From positions 62,001 to 126,000 of the forward strand of contig NZ_FNXG01000004.1 in the NCBI RefSeq assembly GCF_900108405.1: a stretch of 64,000 bases of DNA. The letters are read 5' to 3'. Each line of letters begins with the position of its first letter. Position 1 is the first letter of the stretch. The notes below the pieces were generated by a model. It searched no databases and was not told the origin of the DNA. It worked only from the letters and a program-made list of their open reading frames with translations. Positions 54,717 to 63,964 of this stretch are shown here, piece by piece. Made by a program: the position numbers and the translations under genes. Source of the stretch: Paracoccus alkenifer (GTDB taxonomy: Bacteria; Pseudomonadota; Alphaproteobacteria; Rhodobacterales; Rhodobacteraceae).

Positions 54717-55178
54717 CTAGGCAATGCTGTAGCGCCTCCCGATCTCGGCCAGCACCTCGCGCGCGCGCGGCGAATGATGCGGCGCATCGAGATATTCGGC
54801 ATAGGGATAGTCGAAGATGCGGGCCTGCCGCACTGCCTCCAACTGGTCGGCGGGGCCGAACAGCACAAAGAATTCATGCCCGCCCGGCATCCACAGCCGC
54901 AACCCGCCCGGAAAGGCCAGCAACAGATCATAGGCCCAGAGATCATCGGCCATCGTGGCGGCCTGCGGCAGGGTCAGGCCGGGATGCGCCTGCGTGGGCC
55001 GGCTGAATTCATGGCTCCACAGCACCATCGGCCCGGGCCCGGCCAGCGCACCAAGGGCAAGAATTTCGTCATGGGAGGCAAGTTCCGGCAGCGGCATCGC
55101 CGCCAGTCCCGCCGCGCGCACCGCCTGCGGGTCCAGCATATCGCCATCGGGGAAAAAGCGGGCGAACTCGTCCATCAT
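54717..55178 (-). CDS. array protein C (unknown family, tandem paralog)
   Basis: This is the first copy of the array in the direction of transcription, 153 residues from ATG 55178 (or 152 from ATG 55175). The core (ELASHDEILALGALAGPGPM, SHEFSRPTQAHPGLTLPQAA) is a mix: the first part resembles copy B and the second part resembles copy A. This supports exchange between copies. Its upstream region differs from the 191-base spacers, so the true promoter of the array may lie in 55179-55300. Confidence 0.8.
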   Translation of the reverse strand: MMDEFARFFPDGDMLDPQAVRAAGLAAMPLPELASHDEILALGALAGPGPMVLWSHEFSRPTQAHPGLTLPQAATMADDLWAYDLLLAFPGGLRLWMPGGHEFFVLFGPADQLEAVRQARIFDYPYAEYLDAPHHSPRAREVLAEIGRRYSIA

Positions 55179-55597
55179 GGCCTCGTCTCAGGGGGCTCGG
55201 CTCGGCGGTCATGGCCGGTGTGGGGCTGCGCGCAGCGCGAGTGTTGCGGTTTCCCGGCGTCGGCCTGCCCCCCTTTCGCCATGTCCGACCCCGAACCCGG
55301 TCTTTTGCCAGACCATGGCATCATTTTCCGGGTCCGTCACCGGGTCGCGGCAACCGGCGCCGTCACCGGGTCGCACGACGGGGCACGGATTGCGGCCGAA
55401 CCAGGCGGCATCGGCGGATCCCTGTGCGGTGGACGCCGGGGCGGGTCTGGCGTCACGCCGACACCAGGCCCGGCCCCTTTGCACGGCAAGTTGCCCCATG
55501 CGCGGGGCCGGCGGCTATTTCCTTCCCCCTGCTCATCCTTTAAGTGGACGCCGAACGGACCGGGCAGCGACCTGTCCCGGACCTCGCCGGAGGAACC
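55179..55597. other. 419-base gap between divergent array and dksA, no gene seen
   Basis: Both strands were read. The open frames here are shadows with a composition unlike neighbouring proteins. A GTCACCGGGTCGC unit occurs twice (about 55336 and 55361). Promoters for the array and for dksA must lie here, but I could not point to clear boxes. Confidence 0.5.
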
Positions 55598-56020
55598 ATG
55601 AAGCGCCAGACTTTCCTTCCCGATGAATACCGTCCCGCCGAGGACGAGCCCTTCATGAACGATCGCCAGCTGGAATATTTCCGCCGCAAGCTGCTGGCGT
55701 GGAAACAGGAACTGCTGGCCCAGTCGGCCGAAACGCTCGAGGGGCTGCAAGACAGCGCCCGCAACGTCCCCGACATCGCCGACCGCGCATCCGAGGAAAC
55801 CGACCGCGCCATCGAACTGCGCACGCGCGACCGCCAGCGCAAGCTGGTCAGCAAGATCGACGCGGCGCTGCGCCGGATCGACACTGGCGAGTTCGGCTAT
55901 TGCGAAATGACCGGCGAGCCGATCAGCCTCAAGCGGCTGGACGCGCGCCCCATCGCCACGATGACGCTGGAGGCGCAGGAAAAACACGAACGCCGCGAGC
56001 GTGTTCACCGCGACGACTGA
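55598..56020 (+). CDS. dksA: RNA polymerase-binding transcription factor DksA
   Basis: This is a 140-residue protein that binds in the RNA polymerase secondary channel and acts with ppGpp. The coiled-coil tip has DIADRA (Asp59, Asp62, Ala64), the functional DxxDxA. Of the four zinc cysteines in E. coli only Cys102 is kept; the others are Thr105, Thr123 and Ala126 in GYCEMTGEPI and ARPIATMTLEA. Single-Cys forms are found in alphaproteobacteria and can still work. GGAGGAACC is the ribosome site for ATG 55598. Confidence 0.93.
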   Translation: MKRQTFLPDEYRPAEDEPFMNDRQLEYFRRKLLAWKQELLAQSAETLEGLQDSARNVPDIADRASEETDRAIELRTRDRQRKLVSKIDAALRRIDTGEFGYCEMTGEPISLKRLDARPIATMTLEAQEKHERRERVHRDD

Positions 56021-56053
56021 CGGCAAGCCCTTGGCAACAAGGACAAATCCGCG

Positions 56054-57202
56054 ATGATCCCGGCTGCGGCATCCCCTAACGCGGCCCCCGGCGCATTGTC
56101 CGGCCGCGCCGTCACCATCATCGGCGGCGGTATCGGCGGGCTGACCGCGGCGCTGGCGCTGGCGCAGCGGGGGGCGCGGGTCTCGGTGCTGGAACGCGCA
56201 GGCATGCGGCGCGAGGTCGGCGCCGGCATCCAGATCAGCCCCAATGCCGGGCGGGTGCTGGACGCGCTGGGGCTGACCGAGGCGTTTCATGCGGCCTCAC
56301 ACCCCTCGCACGGGGTCGAGTTGCGCGACCACCACGGCGCGCTGGTGCTGCATCTCGACTTTGCCCGCTGGCGGCCCGATGCGCCCTTTCGCACCATCCA
56401 CCGCGCCCGGCTGGTCGAGCTGCTGGAAACCGCCGCCCGCGCCCATGGCGTCAATATCCACCTGAACAGGTCGGTCGAATCGCTGCCCCAAGCGCCGCTG
56501 CTGATCGGCGCCGACGGGCTGCACAGCCTTGTGCGCAGGGCGCTGAACGGGGCCGAGACTCCGTTCTTCACCGGCCAGAGCGCGTGGCGCGCAATCATTC
56601 CCGATGACGACCCGCAGCCGCTGACGCGCGTGTTCATGGGCAACGGCCGGCATCTGGTCAGCTACCCGCTGGGTTTCGGACAGCGCAATCTGGTGGCGGT
56701 GCTGGAACGCGACGACTGGACCGGGGAACGCTGGTCGCAGACCGACGACCCCGCCAATCTGCGCCGCGAATTTGCCGGCTTTGGCGGCCCGGTCCCCGGC
56801 TGGCTGGACCGCGTGGCCGAAACCGGGCTCTGGGGGCTGTTCCGCCATCAGGTCGCCGCGCGCTGGCAGGACGGGCGCATGGCGATCCTGGGCGATGCGG
56901 CCCACCCCACCCTGCCGTTTCTCGCCCAGGGCGCCTGCATGGCGATCGAGGACGCCTGGACGCTCGCCGCCTGTCTCGACGCCGACCCCGACCAGGGCCG
57001 CGCCCTGTCCCGCTATCAGCAGCTGCGCCAGCCCCGCTGCACCCGCATCGTGGCCGCCGCCACCGCCAACGCCCGCAACTACCACCTGTCCGGCCCGAAA
57101 CGCCTCGCCGCCCACACGGCGCTGCGGCTCGCGAACCGCCTCGCCCCAAGCACCGCGTTCGAGCGTTTCGCCTGGGTCTACGACCACGACCCGACCGCCT
57201 GA
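56054..57202 (+). CDS. FAD-dependent monooxygenase (salicylate/3-hydroxybenzoate hydroxylase-like)
   Basis: This is a 382-residue group A flavoprotein. The FAD fold is IIGGGIGGLTAALALAQRGA. The mid-protein motif is LIGADGLHSLVRRAL (DG motif), and the second FAD site is MAILGDAAHPTLPFLAQGAC. Such enzymes hydroxylate aromatic rings with NAD(P)H and oxygen. The substrate cannot be told, and there are no ring-cleavage genes nearby. It follows dksA by 33 bases, but a shared function is unlikely. Confidence 0.9.
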   Translation: MIPAAASPNAAPGALSGRAVTIIGGGIGGLTAALALAQRGARVSVLERAGMRREVGAGIQISPNAGRVLDALGLTEAFHAASHPSHGVELRDHHGALVLHLDFARWRPDAPFRTIHRARLVELLETAARAHGVNIHLNRSVESLPQAPLLIGADGLHSLVRRALNGAETPFFTGQSAWRAIIPDDDPQPLTRVFMGNGRHLVSYPLGFGQRNLVAVLERDDWTGERWSQTDDPANLRREFAGFGGPVPGWLDRVAETGLWGLFRHQVAARWQDGRMAILGDAAHPTLPFLAQGACMAIEDAWTLAACLDADPDQGRALSRYQQLRQPRCTRIVAAATANARNYHLSGPKRLAAHTALRLANRLAPSTAFERFAWVYDHDPTA

Positions 57203-57225
57203 GCTCGCAGGGTTCGGGCGGTCCC

Positions 57226-57270
57226 AAATATCCCGGGGGAGTCGCGCAGCGACGGGGGCAGCGCCCCCTT
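57226..57270 (+). repeat. dispersed intergenic hairpin repeat, copy 3
   Basis: AAATATCCCGGGGGAGTCGC is followed by a small hairpin and GGGGGCAGCGCCCCCTT. It lies between the convergent monooxygenase and glmM genes and matches copy 2 at nearly all places outside the loop. Confidence 0.65.
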
Positions 57271-57280
57271 TACGCCGCCT

Positions 57281-58627
57281 TTACGCCGCCGCCTTTTCCA
57301 CCGCCGCAACGATGCCGTCCACGACCTCGCGCAGCACCGCCTCGTCCTCGGCCTCGGCCATGACCCGGATCAGCGGCTCGGTGCCGGATTTGCGGATCAG
57401 CACCCGGCCCGATTGCGCCAGCCGCGCCTCGGCCGAGGCGATCTCGGCCCGCACGGCGTCAGCCGACAGCGGGTCGGCGCCGGCGGCATAGCGCACGTTC
57501 TTGAGCATCTGCGGCACCGGGGTGAACTGGCGCAGCAACTCGCTGGCGACGCAGCCGCTGTCGGCCAGCGCCGCCAGCACCTGCAACCCCGCGATCAGAC
57601 CGTCGCCGGTGGTGGCGTAATCGGTCATCACGATATGGCCCGACTGCTCGCCGCCAAGGTTATAGCCCGCGCCGCGCATCCGCTCGACCACATAGCGGTC
57701 GCCGACGGCGGTGCGTTCCAGCCGCAGCCCGCGCCCCGTCAGGAACCGCTCAAGCCCCAGGTTCGACATCACCGTCGCGACCAGCGCGCCGCCGCGCAGC
57801 CGGCCCGCATCGGCCCAGCGCGCCGCCAGCAGCGCCATCAGCTGGTCGCCGTCCGCGACATGGCCCTGTTCATCGACAATCATCACCCGGTCGGCGTCGC
57901 CGTCCAGGCTGATGCCCAGATGCGCGCCATGTTCGCGCACGGCCGCCGCCGCGGCCTCGGGGTGGGTCGAGCCGACGCCGGCGTTGATGTTGAACCCGTT
58001 CGGCTCGACCCCCAGCGGGATCACCTCGGCGCCCAGTTCCCACAGCACATCCGGCGCGGCGCGATAGGCGGCGCCGTTGGCGCAGTCGATCACCACCCGC
58101 AGCCCGTCCAGCCGCTGCCCGGCCGGGAATGTGGTCTTGGCGTATTCGACATAGCGCCCGCGGCCGTCCTCGATGCGCTTGGCGCGGCCGATGCTGGCCG
58201 GTTGCGCCAGTGCGATGTCGCCGGCAAGGATCGCCTCGATCCCGGCCTCGGCCTCGTCCGACAGCTTGAAGCCATCGGGGCCAAAGAACTTGATGCCGTT
58301 GTCCTCGGCCGGGTTGTGGCTGGCGGAAATCATGATCCCCAGATCCGCCCGCATCGAGCGGGTCAGAAACCCCACCGCCGGCGTCGGCACCGGCCCCAGC
58401 AGCAGCACGTTCATCCCGGTCGAGGTCAGCCCCGCCGTCAGCGCGTTTTCCAGCATATAGCCCGACAGCCGCGTGTCCTTGCCGATCACCACGCGGTGGC
58501 GGTTGCGGCCGTCGCGGCGAAACCAGCGCCCGGCGGCGGCGCCCAGCCGCAGCGCCATCTCGGCGGTCATCGGGTGGGTGTTGGCCCGGCCGCGCACCCC
58601 GTCGGTGCCGAAAAGCTTTCTGCTCAT
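57281..58627 (-). CDS. glmM: phosphoglucosamine mutase
   Basis: This is a 448-residue enzyme that turns glucosamine-6-phosphate into glucosamine-1-phosphate for peptidoglycan and lipopolysaccharide. The start [16 protein letters not shown] is typical. The phosphoserine is Ser103 in [15 protein letters not shown]. The metal loop is [13 protein letters not shown], and the phosphate-binding [14 protein letters not shown] is near the C-terminus. It overlaps the folP stop by four bases. Confidence 0.97.
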   Translation of the reverse strand: MSRKLFGTDGVRGRANTHPMTAEMALRLGAAAGRWFRRDGRNRHRVVIGKDTRLSGYMLENALTAGLTSTGMNVLLLGPVPTPAVGFLTRSMRADLGIMISASHNPAEDNGIKFFGPDGFKLSDEAEAGIEAILAGDIALAQPASIGRAKRIEDGRGRYVEYAKTTFPAGQRLDGLRVVIDCANGAAYRAAPDVLWELGAEVIPLGVEPNGFNINAGVGSTHPEAAAAAVREHGAHLGISLDGDADRVMIVDEQGHVADGDQLMALLAARWADAGRLRGGALVATVMSNLGLERFLTGRGLRLERTAVGDRYVVERMRGAGYNLGGEQSGHIVMTDYATTGDGLIAGLQVLAALADSGCVASELLRQFTPVPQMLKNVRYAAGADPLSADAVRAEIASAEARLAQSGRVLIRKSGTEPLIRVMAEAEDEAVLREVVDGIVAAVEKAAA

Positions 58628-59625
58628 GGTTTCCCTGTTCCCGTTACCGCCTGCCACAACGCCAGCCCCTGCCTTGTCCCGGCCACGTCATGGACCCGGT
58701 GGATCTGCACCCCCTGCGCCACCGCCGCCAGCGTCACCGCCAGGCTGCCCGGATCGCGCGCCGCCGCCCCCCCACCGCCCGCCGCCCCGCCGGCCAGCGT
58801 CCCGATGAAGCTCTTGCGCGAGGCGCCCAGCAGCAGCGGCACGCCAAGCCCATGATAAAGCGAGATCCGGCGCAGGATTTCAAGATTATGCTGCAAGGTT
58901 TTCCCGAAACCGATGCCCGGGTCGATCACGATGCGGTGCCGAGGGATGCCCGCGGCCTCGGCCCGGGCGATGCGGGCCTCAAGCGCGTCATAGACATCCA
59001 GCAGCACATCGTCATAGCGCGGGTCGTCCTGCATCGTCTCGGGGACGCCCTGCGCGTGCATCAGGCAGACCGCCGCTCCCGTTTCCGCCACCGCCAAGGC
59101 CATCTCGGGGTCGAAATCAAGCCCGGACACATCGTTCACCATCACCGCCCCGGCCGCCACCCCGGCGCGCGCCACCGCGGCCTTGCGGGTGTCGACGGAA
59201 ACCGGAACCCGCCCCGCAAAACCGGCGATCGCGGGGGTGATGCGGGCGATTTCGGCGGCGACCTCGATCGCGCGCGCGCCCGGTCGCGTCGATTCGCCGC
59301 CGATGTCCAGCAAATCCGCGCCCGCATCCAGCAGCGCCTGCGCATGGGCGATGCCGCCATCGGCATCCCAGCGCCCGCCGTCGGAAAAACTGTCCGGGGT
59401 CACGTTGACGATGCCCATGATCCGCGGCCGGTCCATGGCCAGCCCGGCCACGGGAGGGCGGGGTGCGGTCAGCGCGGCGAGCACCCCGGCCGGCGCCTCA
59501 TGAACGATGCGAGGGCGCGCGCCACGGGTCAGCAGCTCAAAGGCCGAAAACCCGATCCGGCCGCCCGCCAGCCGCCAGCGGCCGTGGGCATCGGGCAAGG
59601 GGCGGAAATATTCTGCGTCGGCCAT
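58624..59625 (-). CDS. folP: dihydropteroate synthase
   Basis: This is a 333-residue enzyme that joins p-aminobenzoate to the pterin, the sulfonamide target. It shows [50 protein letters not shown] and [11 protein letters not shown], and the late [11 protein letters not shown]. The N-terminal 70 residues ahead of the barrel are an extension. It lies between folB and glmM with a four-base overlap to the latter, a conserved folate/cell-wall neighbourhood. Confidence 0.96.
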   Translation of the reverse strand: MADAEYFRPLPDAHGRWRLAGGRIGFSAFELLTRGARPRIVHEAPAGVLAALTAPRPPVAGLAMDRPRIMGIVNVTPDSFSDGGRWDADGGIAHAQALLDAGADLLDIGGESTRPGARAIEVAAEIARITPAIAGFAGRVPVSVDTRKAAVARAGVAAGAVMVNDVSGLDFDPEMALAVAETGAAVCLMHAQGVPETMQDDPRYDDVLLDVYDALEARIARAEAAGIPRHRIVIDPGIGFGKTLQHNLEILRRISLYHGLGVPLLLGASRKSFIGTLAGGAAGGGGAAARDPGSLAVTLAAVAQGVQIHRVHDVAGTRQGLALWQAVTGTGKP

Positions 59626-59648
59626 GGCGTCGCTTTCGCTGGGCAAAC

Positions 59649-60446
59649 TCAGCCGGGCAGCACCCGGACGGGCAGGCGGAAACCAAGGGCGGCGGGGGGC
59701 AGGCTTTCACCCTTGTGCAGCGCCCAGTCAATGGCGGTCGCATCCAGCCGGTCGGCCAGCCACAGCGCCAGCGCCGCGGGGTCGGCGGGCAGGTCGGTGT
59801 CCGCCACCATCCGCGCCGGCGCCCAGACCACGGCGACCCCGTTCGCGGCCGCCCAGTCGAGTTCCGTGCGGCTGTCGGCGACGGTGATCCCCAGTTCGCC
59901 CGCCAGCGCCCAGGCGGCCTGATCCAGCGCCAGCAGCGCGATGCGCCGCGCATTGGCGCCCTGCGTGCCCGACTGCGGCGGCATAGGCGGGGCTACGGGG
60001 ATCACGATCAGCGCCCCTTGGGGCAGCAGGTCCAGCCGCCGGCCCATGACCAGCAGCGCCGGACGCGCGACGCTGGCCGTGGCCTGCACCCGCCCGGCAC
60101 GGCGGGTCAGCGTCACCCCCAGCGCCCCCGGCACGCGGTCGAGTTTCTCGATGCTGACCGTCACCTCGGCCGCCAGCGGCTGCGCCAGCACCTGCGCGGC
60201 GATACGCTCGGCCAGGGTTTCCAGCAGGTCATAGCGCCGGTCGGCCAGCCCGTCGGCCACCGCCCCGGTCAGCACGTCATAGGACAGGATGCGGTCCACA
60301 TGGTCGTCCACGCCCGACACAGGCCGCGCCAGCGCCACCTCGACGTTGAAACGCAGGCGCTGCTGGCGGCCGCGCTCGCTTTGAAACGCGCCGATTTCAG
60401 CGGCAACGACATGGTCGCGCAGGTGGATGCGGTCGGGCTGGTCCAT
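59649..60446 (-). CDS. folB: dihydroneopterin aldolase with C-terminal extension
   Basis: This is a 265-residue protein. The first 120 residues are FolB: VVAAEIGAFQSERGRQQRL with the substrate Glu, LLETLAERIAAQVL, and VSIEKLDRVPGA with the catalytic Lys. Residues 125-265 form an added domain with Ala/Leu-rich helices and strands (DSRTELDWAAANGVAVVWAP). I do not recognise it. It could be a degenerate second folate enzyme or a partner-binding part. Confidence 0.88.
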   Translation of the reverse strand: MDQPDRIHLRDHVVAAEIGAFQSERGRQQRLRFNVEVALARPVSGVDDHVDRILSYDVLTGAVADGLADRRYDLLETLAERIAAQVLAQPLAAEVTVSIEKLDRVPGALGVTLTRRAGRVQATASVARPALLVMGRRLDLLPQGALIVIPVAPPMPPQSGTQGANARRIALLALDQAAWALAGELGITVADSRTELDWAAANGVAVVWAPARMVADTDLPADPAALALWLADRLDATAIDWALHKGESLPPAALGFRLPVRVLPG

Positions 60447-60521
60447 GGGGCTTCATTGGAACGAACGCGGCCCCGCCGCAAGGGCAGGGCCGATACGTTG
60501 ATCCCGCCTGTCGGGAAAACC

Positions 60522-61064
60522 TTAGTTCGAGGCCACCCGCTGCCCGCCGCCCCGGCGGTAAAAGATATGGCTGCCGATCCGGGTGGTGCGGGTAAAGCGC
60601 TTGGCCCAGGACGGCTTGACATAGGTGGTGTGGAAATAGGTGGCCCCGTCGGTCAGGCTGCGCGGCGCGCCCGACAGCGCCTCGAGCGCGATCTTTTCGG
60701 CCCGCATCGCCGCGCCGCGTTCGCGCATCCGCAGGCTGCCGCCCTTGTAGCTGAACTGGCCGCGCTGGTTGACCACGCCGCAGACCGAATTCGGAAAGGC
60801 CGGATGGTCGACGCGGTTCAGGATCACCTCGGCCACGGCGCGCTGGCCGGACACGGGTTCGCCCCGCGCCTCGAAATACAGCGCCTCGGTCATGCATTGC
60901 AGGGCCGCGCCCGGGACGGCTGCATCCGCCCGCGCCTGGATCAGCCGCTCGGGCCCGCCAGCACTGGCGCGTGCCTTCTGGGCCATGGCTCCGGCGGGGA
61001 GGGCAGGAAGGGCCAGCGCGACACACACACCGACGTGCGCCAGCCTTTTCAGCAGCTTGCTCAT
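60522..61064 (-). CDS. SleB-type cell wall hydrolase
   Basis: This is a 180-residue exported protein with a signal peptide (cleavage near AMAQ). The Hydrolase_2/SleB domain has CMTEALYFEARGE with the catalytic Glu, AVAEVILNRVDHPAFPNSVCGVVNQ and GATYFHTTYVKPSWAK. In spore formers SleB is a germination lytic transglycosylase; in alphaproteobacteria the domain is common in cell-wall remodelling proteins. ATG 61064 is chosen because it begins the signal peptide. Confidence 0.9.
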   Translation of the reverse strand: MSKLLKRLAHVGVCVALALPALPAGAMAQKARASAGGPERLIQARADAAVPGAALQCMTEALYFEARGEPVSGQRAVAEVILNRVDHPAFPNSVCGVVNQRGQFSYKGGSLRMRERGAAMRAEKIALEALSGAPRSLTDGATYFHTTYVKPSWAKRFTRTTRIGSHIFYRRGGGQRVASN

Positions 61065-61253
61065 GAAGGACTCGTCTATCCGTTGCACGCGGGCCGGGCA
61101 CAGAGGCATCGGGCCGCGGGGCAGGAAATGCGCCCCCGCTGCCGGGGGTTGCCAGTCCAAGAAACCGTGAACGCCGGAACCGGGCCGGATTCAGGGTTAA
61201 CCGGCAATTTTCCGCCGATGCGAAAACGGCGGTTCGGCAAGTTCCGGCCCCGG

Positions 61254-63848
61254 CTACCCGGTTATGCGACCCAGCCCCGCCCAGTCGTCCGGCTCGGCCC
61301 CCGAATCGAGATCGACCGATTCGGCCAGCCGCTGGCGGATCGCCTCTTGCGCCGCGGCCAGCCGGGCGACCGGCACCCGAAAGGGCGAGCAGCTGACGTA
61401 ATCCAGCCCCGCGCGCTGGCAAAAGGCGATGGATTCCGGGTTTCCGGCATGTTCCCCGCACATCGCGACGGTAATTCCGGGCTTGCGCTCGCGCGCCCGG
61501 GCGGTGCCGATCAGCACCAGCTCGCCCACGCCTTCGTCGTCGAGGATGTGGAACGGATCCTCGGCATAGACCCCCTGCCCGACATAGCTGCCCATGAAGC
61601 GGGCGGCATCGTCGCGCGACAGCCCATAGGTCATCTGGGTCAGGTCGTTGGTCCCAAAGGACAGAAACGCGCAATGCTCGGCAATATCGCCCGCCCGCAG
61701 CGCGGCGCGCGGGGTTTCCACCATGACCCCCAGCCGATAGTCGAAATCGGTCCGGGTCTCGGCGCGGACGGCGGCGGCGATGCCCTCGACCCGGTGGCGG
61801 ACCAGCTCGACCTCGCGCATGGCGCTGACCAGCGGGATCATGATCTCGGGGACCACGCCCTGCCCGCTGCGGCCGACATCGACGGCGGCCTCGAAGATGG
61901 CGCGGGCCTGCATCTCGTAGATTTCGGGGACGGTGATGCCCACCCGCACCCCGCGCATCCCCAGCATCGGGTTGTATTCGGCCAGCGCCTCGACCCGGCG
62001 CACCACGTCCGACAGCGGCAGGTCCAGCGATTCGGCCAGCTCGCGCATGCCTTCGCGGTCGTGGGGCAGGAATTCATGCAGCGGCGGGTCGAACAGGCGG
62101 ATGGTGACGGGGTAGCCGTCCATGATGCGAAACAGCGCGGTAAAGTCGGCGCGCTGCATCGGCAGCAGGCGATCCAGCGCCAGCCGCCGGTCCTCGGGCT
62201 GATCGGCAAAGATCATCTCGCGCATGGCGGGCAGGCGTTCGTCGTCAAAGAACATGTGTTCGGTGCGCACCAGCCCGATGCCCTGCGCGCCGAACATGCG
62301 GGCGGTGCGGGCGTCCTCGGCGGTGTCTGCGTTGCCGCGCACCTTCATGCTGCGCGCCGTGTCCGCCCAGTCGAGCAGCTGGTTGAAGCTTTCGTCCAGC
62401 GCGGGTTCCAGCATCGCGGCGGCGCCGGCCAGAACCTCGCCCGAGGTGCCGTCGACGGTGATTTCCTCGCCCTCGCGGAAGATGCGGTCGCCCGCGCGCA
62501 GCACCCGCCCGCGCAGGTCGATGGCGATCCCCGAGGCGCCGACGATGCAGGGCAGCCCCAGCCCGCGCGCGATCACCGCCGCATGGCTGGACATGCCGCC
62601 GCGTTCGGTCAGCACCGCGACCGAGGCATGCATGCCGCGGATATCCTCGGGCAGAGTCTCGCGCCGGACCAGCACGCAGGCTTCGCCCCGCGCGGCGGCG
62701 GCCTGGGCTGCGGCGGCGGAAAAGGCGATGCGGCCGGTGGCGGCGCCGGGGCTGGCGGGCATCCCGCGGGTCACGATGTCGCGGGGCGCGCGCGGGTCAA
62801 CCTGATGGTGCAGCAGATCGGTCAGCGCCCGCGGCTGCACGCGCATCAGCGCCTGTTCCGGCGGGATGATCCCGTCGCGCGCCAGCCCGACGGCGATACG
62901 CACCGCCGCCCGCGACGAGCGCTGCACCCGGATCGCGTCGATGATCGACAGATGCCCGTCGGCCACCACGAACTCGATCTGCATCTCCTCTTTCAGCCGC
63001 TCGCGCGCGGCGACGCCAAAGCGGACCAGATCGGCAAAGACCGCGGGCGACGCCTGTTCCAGCGAGGGGCCACGGGGGTCGCGGGTCAGATAGATCGTCT
63101 CGGCATCGCTGCGCCTGGCGCTGCCCTGGGTCTGGCCGCGAAAGCGCCCGGTGATGCGCGGCGCGCCGGTCAGGCTGTCGACGAACTGGATCGAGCCGGA
63201 ACCCGTGACCCCCGGCCCCAGCGCCAGCGCCATTTCCTGCACCACCAGCCCCAGCGGCGCATCCGCCGGCGCACCCTTGGCCTGACGCAACAGTCGCGCG
63301 GTCGGGCCTTCCCACGCGCGGGCCATGGACCGCAGCACCTCGACCAGCTGGCGGGCGGGATCCTGGGGGAAATCCTCGTCGGTTTCGTGGTGGAAGCTGT
63401 CCAGCGTGTCGGCCAGCGTCGCGTCGGGATCGCTGAACATGTCCGGGTCCAGCCGCGCCACATGGATCGCATAGGCCTGCACAAAGCCGCGATACAGCGC
63501 ATCGGCGGCCTCGACCCCCAGCGACTGCGCCAGCCGGGCGTGGCGGGCGGCGTTCATGCCGACGTTCAGCACCGTCCCCGGCCCGCCCCATTCCGGGTCC
63601 ATCGCCGAGGGCCGCACGCCCACCAGCCCCCTTGTGTCGCTGATCAACTGCTCCAGCCCGGCCGGAGGCAGGGGCCGCCCCGCCGCGATGGCCCGCACGG
63701 CCGAAACCGGAATCGCATAGCTGCGCGGGACCGGCAGATCCATGCGGATAAGCCGTTGCAGGCATTTCGCCCGCCAGCCATGGGCCGCGGCGGACACCGG
63801 GGCCGAAGGGGTGATCTCGACGATCGACAATTCAGTGGGCTGATCCAT
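61254..63848 (-). CDS. PPDK-like PEP-utilising enzyme with degenerate nucleotide half
   Basis: This is an 864-residue protein aligned over the whole length of pyruvate phosphate dikinase. The phosphohistidine is His422 in TERGGMSSHAAVIARGLG. The C-terminal PEP/pyruvate barrel is full, with GLVRTEHMFF, NPMLGMRGVR, FLSFGTNDLTQMTYG and catalytic Cys797 in AMCGEHAGN. The N-terminal ATP-grasp part is eroded: SAMDPEWGGPGTVLNVG stands where PPDK has an Arg/Met/Pro-rich loop, and SIIDAIRVQRS replaces the usual LQTR. It may not use ATP/AMP as normal PPDK does. Confidence 0.88.
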   Translation of the reverse strand: MDQPTELSIVEITPSAPVSAAAHGWRAKCLQRLIRMDLPVPRSYAIPVSAVRAIAAGRPLPPAGLEQLISDTRGLVGVRPSAMDPEWGGPGTVLNVGMNAARHARLAQSLGVEAADALYRGFVQAYAIHVARLDPDMFSDPDATLADTLDSFHHETDEDFPQDPARQLVEVLRSMARAWEGPTARLLRQAKGAPADAPLGLVVQEMALALGPGVTGSGSIQFVDSLTGAPRITGRFRGQTQGSARRSDAETIYLTRDPRGPSLEQASPAVFADLVRFGVAARERLKEEMQIEFVVADGHLSIIDAIRVQRSSRAAVRIAVGLARDGIIPPEQALMRVQPRALTDLLHHQVDPRAPRDIVTRGMPASPGAATGRIAFSAAAAQAAAARGEACVLVRRETLPEDIRGMHASVAVLTERGGMSSHAAVIARGLGLPCIVGASGIAIDLRGRVLRAGDRIFREGEEITVDGTSGEVLAGAAAMLEPALDESFNQLLDWADTARSMKVRGNADTAEDARTARMFGAQGIGLVRTEHMFFDDERLPAMREMIFADQPEDRRLALDRLLPMQRADFTALFRIMDGYPVTIRLFDPPLHEFLPHDREGMRELAESLDLPLSDVVRRVEALAEYNPMLGMRGVRVGITVPEIYEMQARAIFEAAVDVGRSGQGVVPEIMIPLVSAMREVELVRHRVEGIAAAVRAETRTDFDYRLGVMVETPRAALRAGDIAEHCAFLSFGTNDLTQMTYGLSRDDAARFMGSYVGQGVYAEDPFHILDDEGVGELVLIGTARARERKPGITVAMCGEHAGNPESIAFCQRAGLDYVSCSPFRVPVARLAAAQEAIRQRLAESVDLDSGAEPDDWAGLGRITG

Positions 63849-63915
63849 GGGCCGGCACCCTAAGCCCCCGCCGCTTATCCTCGCAAGAGCGAAGCTGCAC
63901 GCGGCCACGGTCACA

Positions 63916-63964
63916 GGGGGCTTCCGCCCCCGCCGCCTGCGGCGGCTCCCCCGAGGATATTTGG
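63916..63964 (-). repeat. dispersed intergenic hairpin repeat, copy 4
   Basis: On the minus strand AAATATCCTCGGGGG is followed by the hairpin GCCGCCGCAGGCGGC and GGGGGCGGAAGCCCCC. It lies upstream of the PPDK-like gene. The rest of the window end shows no gene. Confidence 0.6.

Larger units (their letters stand above)
53417..55178 (-). repeat. three tandem copies of a 650-bp unit
   Basis: The three start codons lie exactly 650 bases apart (53875, 54525, 55175). Each unit holds one 152-codon gene. The spacers 53876-54066 and 54526-54716 are both 191 bases and nearly the same, with only a handful of differences. Gene ends are nearly identical in DNA while the middles differ, most of all in copy B. 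Confidence 0.9.

Noticed and set aside
59463..63863. A 1466-codon open frame on the plus strand
   Set aside because: It is an antisense shadow of folP, folB, the SleB gene and the PPDK-like gene, all of which have clear catalytic motifs on the minus strand.
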